Source of the DNA: Endotrypanum monterogeii
Lineage: Eukaryota; Euglenozoa; Kinetoplastea; Trypanosomatida; Trypanosomatidae
Reading direction: 5' to 3'
NCBI GenBank assembly: GCA_000333855.2
Contig: CM007338.1
Location: 1-19,072 of the forward strand
DNA length: 19,072 bases
The notes under the pieces were generated by a model. The model was not told the DNA's origin. It ran no database searches and saw only the letters and a program-made list of their open reading frames with translations. Shown here piece after piece: positions 8,690-17,119 of this stretch (its first letter is position 1; the number at the start of each line of letters is the position of its first letter). Position numbers and translations under genes: made by a program.

Positions 8690-9440
8690 GTGTAGATGAA
8701 TCTCAGCCGTTGTTTTTTTTTTTTAGGTTTGTTGGTTGGTAGGGTGGAACACAGGGAGGGGGAAGGTCTCTGAACGACGTTGATCCAACACAAGGTGAAG
8801 AAAGGTAGAGGAAAATCGATAAGAAACTAAGAAATGAGAGATGTATATCTTCTACGAAGTGAAGCGACTGTAAGTGAAGGGCACGCGTTGGTGGATAAAT
8901 GAGTTGACGATCGGTTTGCTCAACGTAAAGGAAGTCAGTAAGGGTGATGCATTGGCAGCCATGAAAATTCAGATACACGCAGGGTAAAAATAGTAAAAAT
9001 AATATTTAAATATATATATATATATATATATGTGTGTGGAAAAAGTTCGAATAGAAGACGCGACAGGGAGAAAAGAAGAATAATGTGAGGGCAAGAAAGA
9101 ACTATTGTAATCAATAGCATAACTTCGGGAAAGCATAGAGGCCAGTGTACCGGGTATGGGTAAAATCCAGGCGAAATGCGATTCCCCCCCGCCCCACCGG
9201 TCATGTGAGATAGTTACCGGCAGGTAGGTTCTCACACCCAGGAGGGCGTGCGTAACTTCACAGCGCATAGGTTCAACTGTTGCAAACTTATATGATCCCG
9301 TATCCTAAAACCACTGTTGAGATCACTGGAAGGCCGATAATGACCCACGTTCGTCACATGAGCTGCGATTGTCCGCCGCTATGAAAGAAAACGGAGACCC
9401 AATTCGAGTATTTTTTTCTTTACCCTTCTTTGAGCAGCGC
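8690..9440. other. Intergenic region between MVD and the RRM-like gene
   Basis: About 750 bases with no convincing gene. It holds the leader of MVD, the 3' untranslated region of the upstream gene, a dinucleotide microsatellite and purine-rich + strand DNA. For MVD the minus strand has a pyrimidine-rich tract over about 8735-8770 (CCTTCCCCCTCCC), then an A12 run, then AG at 8702-8703, which would give a leader of about a dozen bases. No alternative open frame with an ATG and a plausible protein was seen. Confidence 0.5.
9010..9038. repeat. (AT)11 microsatellite grading into (GT)4
   Basis: Eleven AT units at 9010-9031 run straight into TGTGTGTG (9031-9038), in the untranslated region between the RRM-like gene and MVD. 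Such tracts are common in trypanosome intergenic DNA and are likely length-polymorphic. Confidence 0.9.
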
Positions 9441-10475
9441 CTACGCGAGTAACTCGCGAACGGCGCGCTGCAGTTGTTTATTCACCGTAAGGGAAAACAT
9501 TTCGTGCACGGGAAATATTCTTTCCCTAGGGGTCCAGCCAAGTTGTTCAACGATACTTGTCCACTCGGTTCCTGGTCGTGCAGAGATTACCTCCGTCGCT
9601 GCTGACGATACCGACGCAGAAGAAGCCTTCAGAAAACGCTCCTCGTCTGCAGCAAAGAGAAACCGCACCGCTAAAAAAAATCCTTTTGGGGTCACCGTCT
9701 CCGAGCATAATGAGAGGGGGCCAAAACTGTCCGTCAAAAGGGCAATAACACGACTCGGTGTATGTGCATCGAATGGAATAACTTGCTGGTGGGAGAGACA
9801 ATGACATGCCTGAAGAGCAGACTGGCGTTCATAGAGAGCGACCGGCGGGAACAGTGTGGCGGAATGGCCTGTGGGCGATGAGCTTCTTTTTACTTGAAGC
9901 AGTTGTGTCAAACGTGTGTCCGCTTCCGAAACCTGCGCCGTCGTATTCTCCAACTCACGGTAAATGTCAACCAGTTCTTTCTGGAGGTCTTGTAGCTTTT
10001 GCCACATCGGAGGGCCATCTGCTGCGTAGTCCGTCGCCTTCACCAGGTCGGGCAGACATACCGCGAGTGCTGAGTCCATCTGAAGGTCGGGAGGCAGTAA
10101 ATGGTTAAAAGGAAGTTCTGCTGTTTCCTTGCAACTTTCTCGGGTCTTTATCGCCTCAGTTCGACCCGTTAACAAATCACCTGTGGTGCTGTCCGCTTCA
10201 GTCTGAGTTGCCGGTACAGCAGTATACACATGAGACTGTATCGTCACGACGCAGTTTTTCAACCGTGCGCCATTGAGGTACTGCACAGCCTGCTGCGCTG
10301 CTGCCGCATTGCGGAACTGCACGTAGTAGCATGTTCGCTTCGTAGCTGCATCGAATTGTAGCTTCATCTCCAGCACGTCATTCAGAATCTGCAACCACTC
10401 CTTGATGTCCTCCATGGACACTGCCTTGTCGGCATCGTCTATGAAGACGTAAACAATGGCTGCATTGTTAGTCAT
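9441..10475 (-). CDS. RRM-like protein with central coiled coil (hypothetical)
   Basis: The open frame extends to a TTG at 10490, but the first ATG is 10475, giving 344 residues ending TAG. Residues 5-80 resemble an RNA recognition motif: a first strand AIVYVFI (6-12), a helix around EDIKEWLQILND, an RNP1-like strand KRTCYYVQFRN (46-56), a second helix AAAAQQAVQYLNGARL and a last strand CVVTI. The RNP aromatics are only partly present, so RNA binding is probable but not certain. Residues 157-195 are a heptad-rich coiled coil (WQKLQDLQKELVDIYREL and following), suggesting oligomerisation. Residues 241-282 may form a second small alpha/beta domain. There is no signal peptide or membrane segment. 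I do not recognise a named orthologue. Confidence 0.8.
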   Translation of the reverse strand: MTNNAAIVYVFIDDADKAVSMEDIKEWLQILNDVLEMKLQFDAATKRTCYYVQFRNAAAAQQAVQYLNGARLKNCVVTIQSHVYTAVPATQTEADSTTGDLLTGRTEAIKTRESCKETAELPFNHLLPPDLQMDSALAVCLPDLVKATDYAADGPPMWQKLQDLQKELVDIYRELENTTAQVSEADTRLTQLLQVKRSSSPTGHSATLFPPVALYERQSALQACHCLSHQQVIPFDAHTPSRVIALLTDSFGPLSLCSETVTPKGFFLAVRFLFAADEERFLKASSASVSSAATEVISARPGTEWTSIVEQLGWTPRERIFPVHEMFSLTVNKQLQRAVRELLA

Positions 10476-10609
10476 TAATTTGTTCGTCAAAGTGTGCTCC
10501 TTCGGTGCAGGTAAGATATGATGCGCATCCGAGGTGGGGTGGAGTCAGCAATTGAGAAAGGTGACGAGTGTCACGCGGATATAATAAGTCAACATACCAA
10601 AAATGTTAA

Positions 10610-10748
10610 CTCAGTTGCAAAAAAGGTGACGGAGAAAAAAAAAGTACAGGGTTGCAACAAATTCAAAAAACGTAGCACCAAAATTTCGGATTGTACTCCA
10701 CGATCCGGTGCCGTGAAGTGGATAGGGGAAAAGGAAAGGGAAAAGTGA
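10610..10748 (-). promoter_or_regulatory. Candidate splice signals for the RRM-like gene
   Basis: Two tracts on the minus strand are candidates. The first, about 10722-10748, reads CACTTTTCCCTTTCCTTTTC with AG at 10696-10697. The second is a T9 tract at about 10637-10645 with AG at 10610-10611. They give leaders of roughly 220 or 135 nt; short upstream ATGs occur in both. Which is used cannot be decided here. Confidence 0.4.
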
Positions 10749-10831
10749 AACATCACTCATTTGTACGTACCCCACGTCTGTATGCTGACCGTCGAACTGA
10801 AACACGTCGTGGGTCCATTGTATCATTTTCG

Positions 10832-10876
10832 GTGGGGGAGGGGGGAGGGGAGGGGGATGAGAAGGGGGATGCAGAT
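10832..10876 (+). other. Potential G-quadruplex / polypurine tract
   Basis: On the + strand four G-runs of 4-6 separated by single A's (GGGGGAGGGGGGAGGGGAGG and onward, 10834-10856) are followed by another G5. This satisfies the G-quadruplex pattern with one-base loops. The transcribed RNA carries the C-rich complement, so it could also act as a pyrimidine tract for mRNA processing between the transporter and the RRM-like gene. Confidence 0.6.
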
Positions 10877-11018
10877 ACGATCCGCTGCAACGAATAAAAA
10901 ACAATAACACATAGTGATGATCGCGCGCGCACACAAGACCTAGAACTCACCTGCTTCAAGACGAGTCGGCGCTGCAATCCATAAGGTTTACATTTGTGCG
11001 AGAAGTAACCGCTCTCCT

Positions 11019-12539
11019 CTAGCCAGGCGTGGTCGGGATGGTTGAATCCTCTGTGATCTCTACAACAACCTCAACCATTAATTCTCGCCGAAGACGCCAC
11101 CACACAGATGCCCAGCAAGGTATGGCAACGGTTGCGTAGACAAACACAAGAAGAAGAGCGTTGCGCAACTGGGTACGAGAGACGCAGCGCCCACCACCGT
11201 CGACATCGCTGATCCATGCGCATTGAAGGGAGGGCTCAGCCGTGGCGCATGAGCTCTGCGAAAGCTCTCGACAGTTCCGTCCCCAGTAGTCAGACACGAG
11301 TCCCGCTAACGTTGGCGAAGGGAAGTCACCAATAAGATGAATGATGAAGGTGGAGTAGCTAGCGGCATATGGGCGCAGGTTCGGTGGTACCGAACCGAGG
11401 ATGGATGCATTGACGGGGGCGGTGATGGTGAAAAATGCCAAGACAGAGGCTAAAAACGCGACGCCAAAAATCACAGCGTTGGTGCTGCAAAGCGCACCTA
11501 TTCCACATGGGATAGCAATGCACAACATTAGAATGTTGAATTGCTGACAATACATTATACCCCCGATGCCCGTGCTGCCACCGAAAAAATCTACAGCTTG
11601 GCCACCGAGCAGCGATCCCACTGCGCCGCTGAAAGCTGTTACAAGTCCCATGAACAGAGCTGCAGCCGTATGGGTAAACTGGAGTGGACCCTCGTGCAGC
11701 AGGGGTATTCCCCAAGTAGAGACCGCACCCATTAGAAAGCAGTACGATGAAAATCCTACTACAAGAAATAAATAGTTTGTAGTGCGTAAAACAAGACGTG
11801 TGGCCCTGAGAAACGTCAGGTCTGACGCAGACTCAGCGGCTGGTGGAAGATGGTAGTGGATAGGCATGAAAAAAACCATGCCTATGATGGGCAGGGCCGC
11901 TGCCACCTGAAGCACGAGGACTAGTTTCCACGGATGAAAGCCGCCAAAAGTTGCGTATGATGACAATACACCGCCGCAGCCCATCCCTACTGCGGTGCCG
12001 ATAGGGATCGCAGAAAAGAAGAGGCCGATCCACGATGTCCGGCTGCCGTAAGGGGCAATGGTGTCAATAATTGTTACGGTAAACCCTACAAAAGCGGCTT
12101 CCGCTACACCAACTAATATCCGACAAATCAACAGTGACGCATAGCTGAACGCCGCGGCGCAGGCAAGACATGTCAAACACCAGAGCACCAAACCGAGAAG
12201 AATAATCACTCTGGACCCCCACACCATACCACGGGCAGTAATAATGGGGCTTGAAACCACGTACCCGATAGTAAAACCGGAAACAAGTAGTCCACTCTTG
12301 GCATCCGACAACGGCATACCGTCGGTGATAAAATTGCTGTCAATGCGGATGGAGGACAGCGCTCCGGCTATAGCACCTCGATCGAAATAGAGAAGAAAGT
12401 TTATGAGGGTAAATGTTACCAAGACGATTCGTGGAGACATCCAAGTCTGATTCGCTGTTTCGATATGAAGCGTGTCAGCCTCCCCATCGCACGACCCACT
12501 CCGAAGCATTCGGGCGGCTTCGCTCGGTACGTCGTCCAT
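11019..12539 (-). CDS. Major facilitator transporter, Spinster-like
   Basis: The open frame reaches a TTG at 12563, but the first ATG is 12539, giving 506 residues ending TAG. About 12 membrane segments are visible. The first reads LINFLLYFDRGAIAGALSSI (45-64), close to the NYxDRxTIAGVL signature of Spinster (Spns) proteins. Further family features are CRILVGVAEAAF (139-150, with Arg140 and Glu147) and HLIGDFPSPTLAGLVSD (401-417), matching the Spinster GDxxSPxLxGLxSD motif. Spinster proteins export lysolipids or sphingolipids from lysosomes or the plasma membrane; here the substrate is unknown. The loop before the last membrane segment (about 420-458) has four cysteines and may be lumenal. 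A second ATG lies at codon 11; splice choice would decide between the two starts. Confidence 0.88.
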   Translation of the reverse strand: MDDVPSEAARMLRSGSCDGEADTLHIETANQTWMSPRIVLVTFTLINFLLYFDRGAIAGALSSIRIDSNFITDGMPLSDAKSGLLVSGFTIGYVVSSPIITARGMVWGSRVIILLGLVLWCLTCLACAAAFSYASLLICRILVGVAEAAFVGFTVTIIDTIAPYGSRTSWIGLFFSAIPIGTAVGMGCGGVLSSYATFGGFHPWKLVLVLQVAAALPIIGMVFFMPIHYHLPPAAESASDLTFLRATRLVLRTTNYLFLVVGFSSYCFLMGAVSTWGIPLLHEGPLQFTHTAAALFMGLVTAFSGAVGSLLGGQAVDFFGGSTGIGGIMYCQQFNILMLCIAIPCGIGALCSTNAVIFGVAFLASVLAFFTITAPVNASILGSVPPNLRPYAASYSTFIIHLIGDFPSPTLAGLVSDYWGRNCRELSQSSCATAEPSLQCAWISDVDGGGRCVSRTQLRNALLLVFVYATVAIPCWASVWWRLRRELMVEVVVEITEDSTIPTTPG

Positions 12540-13331
12540 TTGCGTGTGAGAAAAAAATGTCAAGGTTCACTTTTGTGTGGTATGTATGTAAATCTTTTCG
12601 TTTGACTATGTTGCCTATAGATGCGTGTGTCGCGCCATTCAGATTCTGCCAGTCGTATCTACTACAACCGTAGAGAGAAAAAAATGTATGGAAATGGGTT
12701 GATGGGCGCTGTCGGCAAAATTCTTCGATCGTAATTGCGTCAAAAACCACCTCGTCGTTTTGCCTGCGCTTGGTAACCGAGACAAGTGATATTGAGATGT
12801 GCCCATCAAACTGTCAAAACGGGAGGGAAAAGAGTAGAGGTGACCAACAGAAAAGCAGATGAAGAGGACTGGAAAAAATGAAGAAGAAAAGGTGAACCTG
12901 GTAGGGAATGTGTTTGTGGGGGAGGGGAAAGGGCTATCAACGGACACTAAGAAAGAGAGGTACCACGAGACAACCACCATGGTGCAGCCTCACGGGCTCG
13001 CTGTGGTATTACGATTTGGCAGTATTCTCTGGAGGTGGAAATGAGAGATCATCATCTTTTTCTCAACCGTATACTGTTGTTAGCAGAAAAATGTTCAAGT
13101 AAGGGCAGCAGATGTAGCAGGCAGTGGTGAGGAGGGGGGGGGGGATTAAAACAACGCAACAAAAGAAAACGGAATCTGCATCAACAGAAGTGTATTTATT
13201 TTTCTTTTTGCTTCCGGGATGAGGGGTTCTTTTACGCTGTATGCGTTCCCCTTCTTTTCAGTGACGCTTAAATACGAGTAGGAAATAATAATGAGATGAC
13301 ATCTGTACTCCTATATTTTTTTTATGAATGC
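12540..13331. other. Intergenic region between the 976-codon gene and the transporter
   Basis: About 790 bases without a plausible gene. The + strand is strongly purine-rich at 12820-12960 and 13120-13175, that is, pyrimidine-rich in the transcript, and includes a G11 run at 13134-13144. It should contain the polyadenylation site of the upstream gene and the transporter leader. Open frames here are short and low in complexity. Confidence 0.5.
12615..12684 (-). promoter_or_regulatory. Splice acceptor and short uORF before the transporter
   Basis: On the minus strand a tract TTTTTTTCTCTC (12673-12684) is followed by AG at 12662-12663 and 12659-12660, giving a leader of about 120 nt. Within it ATG 12638 opens an 8-codon upstream frame closing at TAG 12615-12617. 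A second T7 tract at 12551-12557 has no AG before ATG 12539; its first AG is inside the coding region, which would force use of the ATG at codon 11. Confidence 0.45.
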
Positions 13332-16262
13332 CTAAAGCAGAGGCATCTGCACTGCAAGGTCGGTGATGGCAGCCTTCGACGGATTCGTGTCACTCAAGAC
13401 ACTCGCCAGAGTCGTAGCAGTGGCACGCCATCGTTCGACCAGAGCGCGCTCGCACAGAACATTCCACTGCACAGACTCATTCCACGCTTCGACAGCGAAA
13501 AACTCAACTACTGTTTCGCATATGCCGAGAACCTCCCCCACACCCGGGGAATGACCCGCATCATCCTCTGCACGAAGGACAGCAGAGCGAAGCGATGCAC
13601 ACTCGCTAGTGAGACGAGGGAGGGCAGCGGTGAGTACGTCGAAGACTTGTAGCCGCCCATCCCCATTTCGAGCCATCTTGAAAGCGGTGAAGAGATTGGC
13701 ATATAGTGCGCCAAGAGCTGGTGTGGAGGAGATATTTTGGGCGAGTTGCATCTTTATTGCTTCGAGCATTAAGGTAAGCGCTGCATCACTTAGAGAAGCG
13801 GAACCGTGCGGTGGAAGACGTGGGGCAACACGGTGACAGCCAACCGCTACCTGTTCGAGATCACCAGGGGTGACTGTAGCCACATTAGGGAGTTCGTCCA
13901 AGTGTAGTGCGTCTATGTCAACGGGAGTAGAGACATCACACGCCAGTCTTTTGAGCAGGGTTGCCTCTAATCGAGCAAGAAGAAGCGTCAAACGCTGACG
14001 TGCTGTGATACACGGGTCTAGAACGTTATTTCCCTCTTCGCAGGCACTTAGTAGACTCGCGAGATGATCGCAGTGCTTGCAGAGCTCGTCGACAGGAAGA
14101 GATGCATGCCCGGCAGCAAAGAGATCGAACTCAGTGTCGAGTAACAGAGAAATCCTGTCACGCAGCAGCCAGTCGCCTGAGGACGCGGAGTGCTTGGCAC
14201 CACCTTTGCCGTGGGTGATATCGAGCTCTATTCCAGTATGAAGGAGCCGCACTGCCCGCACAGGGTCACAGTCGAGAAGCGCCTCGGAAGCGTACCAGAG
14301 AAATCGACTCCACCATTGCGCTTCAGTAATCGAAAGCACCACCCTCTGCAGAAGGGGGCAGACATACAACACGAGAATGCTTCCTACTTGGTCACGTAGT
14401 TCTGCTACGTGTTGCACCAGGCATCCCATGGCAAACACCTTGGCAAACTCTAGCACACAAGAAGGGGGCTGATGTTGATGAAAGGCAACGATGCAAAGTT
14501 CTGCCACAGCGCCAGATACGTCAAGCAAGGATGTCTGAAGCAGAAACGAGATGATTTGACAACAAGCCCGCACTCGTGCTTCCTCCCCTGTCGCGCAGGC
14601 CAGGAGCGCGTTCACTCGGCTCATGCCCTCCTCATTGTGTCCCAAGATAAAGGCGAGCTGAGCCTCAGACTCCAGAAAAGATGGTGCCAGTGCGCCGTCG
14701 ATAGGCTCTTCTTCTAGACACAGTCGCAGCGTCTTTTCCAGCATTTCTTTGGCATCTGTGCCTCCGTCGTTCAGTTGGATGCCGATATGGGCCATGTCTA
14801 GGAGCACACCCTGCAGCTCTGCCTTTGAAGCCGTGTCACGGAAAAGCCGCTGTGCTGTCTCCAAGCACCTCCATCGTGTGGGAGCCAACAAGCAAGAAGA
14901 ATCCGGCATCACCACTTCCACTGATAAGCGCCAAAGGCAGCAGAATAGGAATCGGCGGAAAGGTGGTGGCGGCGCTGCCCCATCAGAGAGGCGTCGCAGC
15001 AGCTCCTCTACACTCCACTCCGAAAAGTGGTGAATGAGAACGCACAACAGTCGGAACTGATCCAAGTCGTTCTCTGAGGCGGCTACGCGCCGATCGAGCG
15101 TTTGGAACAAGGTTACCTGGATATCAGACAACTTCTCCATTGCCAGTGTGGCCATGGCACATAGTTTCTCCACGTCCACCGTGTTGTCATCACACAAAAC
15201 GCCAAAGAGTTTCAGTACCTGGTCCGTACTTTTGCGGTAAACCTCAGCTTTGAAGCAGATCACAAGCGGCTCAACAGTGCGCAGAAGGTCGTAGGAATGT
15301 GCGGCCGCTTTCGCGGCAGCGTCATAGTTGCCGGAAATAAGCAAAGAATATCCGTACTGCAGCTGGGTCATACCGAGAAAAGTTCGCTGCTTCAAAGTAC
15401 ACACTTTTCGTTTACCTTGCAGTCGCAGGGAAAGCAGCAGCAGTGCTTGGAGTGAAGCCTGTATATCAGACACCGCCAGTTCCGATGCACAATCAGAGGG
15501 CTTCACACCCTCATCCTGTGATAAGCCTTGAGTGTTTTTATCCAGGACGTGTGTCGGGGCGTCATCATCACTCAGCACTCTAACCCCTACATCGTAAATG
15601 AATTCAAATAGCGCCTCTGTATAGGTAACGCTCGACCGCGTTACGTCAGCCAACTGAGCAGCAATAACACACGCGCGCTGATGCTGGCCCGCGTCCCAGG
15701 CAGCATGCAACTGAGCAAACTGGATCTCCGCGGAAAACCTCTGCATCTTAGAGGTAGCAGTTGTGGTACCATTACACGATGTTACGACGCGTGTCGCCCA
15801 TGTGAGCGCCTGCTCGGCTGCATCGGTGCGGTTTGTCTGCACTAGTCCTTTGCTAGTCTTCAAGCACATTAAGATACATTTTTCAGCATCATCCGGATGG
15901 TGTGATAAATGCGCCTCGCAAACTTCTTGGTTCGCAAAGACGCAGTGACTGCAGAGAAATAAGTGTGTTACCAGCCAGCGCGCCTGAACCTTCAAATATT
16001 TGCGCTCCAGAGGCCAGCCGGCCAAGGCAGTTGTGTTCCAACAATCCAGGGCTATCACCTGGACGCGCAATGCAGTCTTTACTGGTAGATGACCGCCCTT
16101 TTCGGCATACGCTGAGACACAATTGAGGTGGGTCCTGAGCTCATCTATAGCCTCCTCCAGAGAGAGGGGCACGTCAGCGTCCAACCAGCATGGCACCACT
16201 GAATGCAGCCACTCTGCGCATCTGAGAACGCCTGAAGACTCGCCGCCAGCAACTACGGTCAT
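13332..16262 (-). CDS. Helical-repeat protein, candidate SPO22/ZIP4/TEX11-like meiotic protein
   Basis: The frame reaches a TTG at 16271, but the first ATG is 16262, giving 976 residues ending TAG. It is almost entirely helical, with TPR-like hairpins and no membrane or signal segment. Three places recall the SPO22/ZIP4 family. Near the N-terminus VIALDCWNTTALAGW (69-83) followed by KVQARWLVTHLFL (91-103) resembles the family's LWN motif and adjacent RHLAxxLL helix. The next hairpin KTSKGLVQTNRTDAAEQALT (135-154) resembles its first TPR. Near the C-terminus FFAVEAWNESVQWN (921-934) with CERALVERW matches the WLxxxAWNxG...RW pattern. Length (about 900-1000) also fits. In other eukaryotes this protein scaffolds the ZMM crossover machinery. 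The resemblance is by eye only; a generic TPR protein is the alternative. Confidence 0.9.
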   Translation of the reverse strand: MTVVAGGESSGVLRCAEWLHSVVPCWLDADVPLSLEEAIDELRTHLNCVSAYAEKGGHLPVKTALRVQVIALDCWNTTALAGWPLERKYLKVQARWLVTHLFLCSHCVFANQEVCEAHLSHHPDDAEKCILMCLKTSKGLVQTNRTDAAEQALTWATRVVTSCNGTTTATSKMQRFSAEIQFAQLHAAWDAGQHQRACVIAAQLADVTRSSVTYTEALFEFIYDVGVRVLSDDDAPTHVLDKNTQGLSQDEGVKPSDCASELAVSDIQASLQALLLLSLRLQGKRKVCTLKQRTFLGMTQLQYGYSLLISGNYDAAAKAAAHSYDLLRTVEPLVICFKAEVYRKSTDQVLKLFGVLCDDNTVDVEKLCAMATLAMEKLSDIQVTLFQTLDRRVAASENDLDQFRLLCVLIHHFSEWSVEELLRRLSDGAAPPPPFRRFLFCCLWRLSVEVVMPDSSCLLAPTRWRCLETAQRLFRDTASKAELQGVLLDMAHIGIQLNDGGTDAKEMLEKTLRLCLEEEPIDGALAPSFLESEAQLAFILGHNEEGMSRVNALLACATGEEARVRACCQIISFLLQTSLLDVSGAVAELCIVAFHQHQPPSCVLEFAKVFAMGCLVQHVAELRDQVGSILVLYVCPLLQRVVLSITEAQWWSRFLWYASEALLDCDPVRAVRLLHTGIELDITHGKGGAKHSASSGDWLLRDRISLLLDTEFDLFAAGHASLPVDELCKHCDHLASLLSACEEGNNVLDPCITARQRLTLLLARLEATLLKRLACDVSTPVDIDALHLDELPNVATVTPGDLEQVAVGCHRVAPRLPPHGSASLSDAALTLMLEAIKMQLAQNISSTPALGALYANLFTAFKMARNGDGRLQVFDVLTAALPRLTSECASLRSAVLRAEDDAGHSPGVGEVLGICETVVEFFAVEAWNESVQWNVLCERALVERWRATATTLASVLSDTNPSKAAITDLAVQMPLL

Positions 16263-16385
16263 GGGTTTCAATACCCCTCTCTGTGTGGTGGCTATTGGAA
16301 GACGAAGCTAATTGTTCGACCAATCCTGTAGAGCGACGAGTACGGTGGCCCGGGTGGGAATGCGCGAATTACAGACGTTGTAGGC

Positions 16386-16500
16386 CTGAAGTGGAAGGAA
16401 ATAAAAAAGTGGAGGGGGCAAAGTGAGCAAAAGAGTATAAACAGCGCACAAGTGAACATAACAGCAAAAAAAAAAAATGCAACGGTAAAAAAAAAAAAAA
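16386..16500 (-). promoter_or_regulatory. Spliced-leader acceptor for the 976-codon gene
   Basis: The minus strand shows two T-runs (about 16466-16477 and 16486-16499), then a pyrimidine-rich stretch ending TTTATTTCCTTCCACTTCAG with AG at 16386-16387. This gives a leader of about 120 nt before ATG 16262. Weaker AGs nearer the start (16292-16293, 16281-16282) follow CTTCGTCTTCC and are possible alternatives. Confidence 0.55.
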
Positions 16501-17119
16501 CAGCGTGTGGATTTGTTGTAGAGAATGAACGTGACGACAGGGTAGGGGAAACAAGGTGTTTGCGAGCAATACCCCCGTATGAAGCAGTCCCCCGCCCCCA
16601 CCTCTCTTTGCTATCGCTTGACTGGCAACGCAAAGTTTCTATCAAGTCAGCGAGTGAGAGTCAGCGGCCCTGAAGACTTGGTCATAATGACTGTCCACTT
16701 GGTTCCCATAGAGTGGCTGGCAGCAAAGATCAATGCAAAGGAGACTGTAATGTGCATTGGTCAACTAATCATTCTGTGCTGTACGAGCATGAATAGTTAT
16801 GCGAGACACGGGCAGCGTCAAACAGGGAAAGCACATCGGAAATATTCCGACTGTCAGATGGAAAAAAAAAAAGAGCAACAACAAAGGCATATGTGCTCAT
16901 TATACACCAACGACAAAAGAAACAACAACTCAGCGACAATGATCGAAGTGACAAGAGCAAGCTGCGGCGCTAAGATATCCTGGAAAGCAACAGTGAAACA
17001 GTGACCAAATGATGGTATTCGCGCCCCCCCCCCACCTGCATACCACTGTCTACGGAACGAACACATGGTATCGATGCAAGCGGCAAGGTCTTGTTGCGAG
17101 GACAAAAGGATGACAGTGC
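16500..17119. other. Intergenic region, no gene seen
   Basis: This is the 3' flank of the small membrane-protein gene. It contains A-runs on the + strand at about 16861-16870 and a C10 run at 17024-17033. Open frames on either strand are short, and the hydrophobic ones on the minus strand are translations of pyrimidine tracts (poly-Phe/Leu/Ser). No RNA gene was recognised. Confidence 0.45.

Noticed and set aside
9041..9055. GTTCGAATAG, resembling a tRNA B box
   Set aside because: No matching acceptor stem, A box or cloverleaf could be formed around it.
16292..16645. Overlapping hydrophobic minus-strand frames upstream of the 976-codon gene
   Set aside because: Their Phe/Leu/Ser-rich peptides are translations of the polypyrimidine tracts; most lie upstream of the inferred splice acceptor and starts are mostly not ATG.
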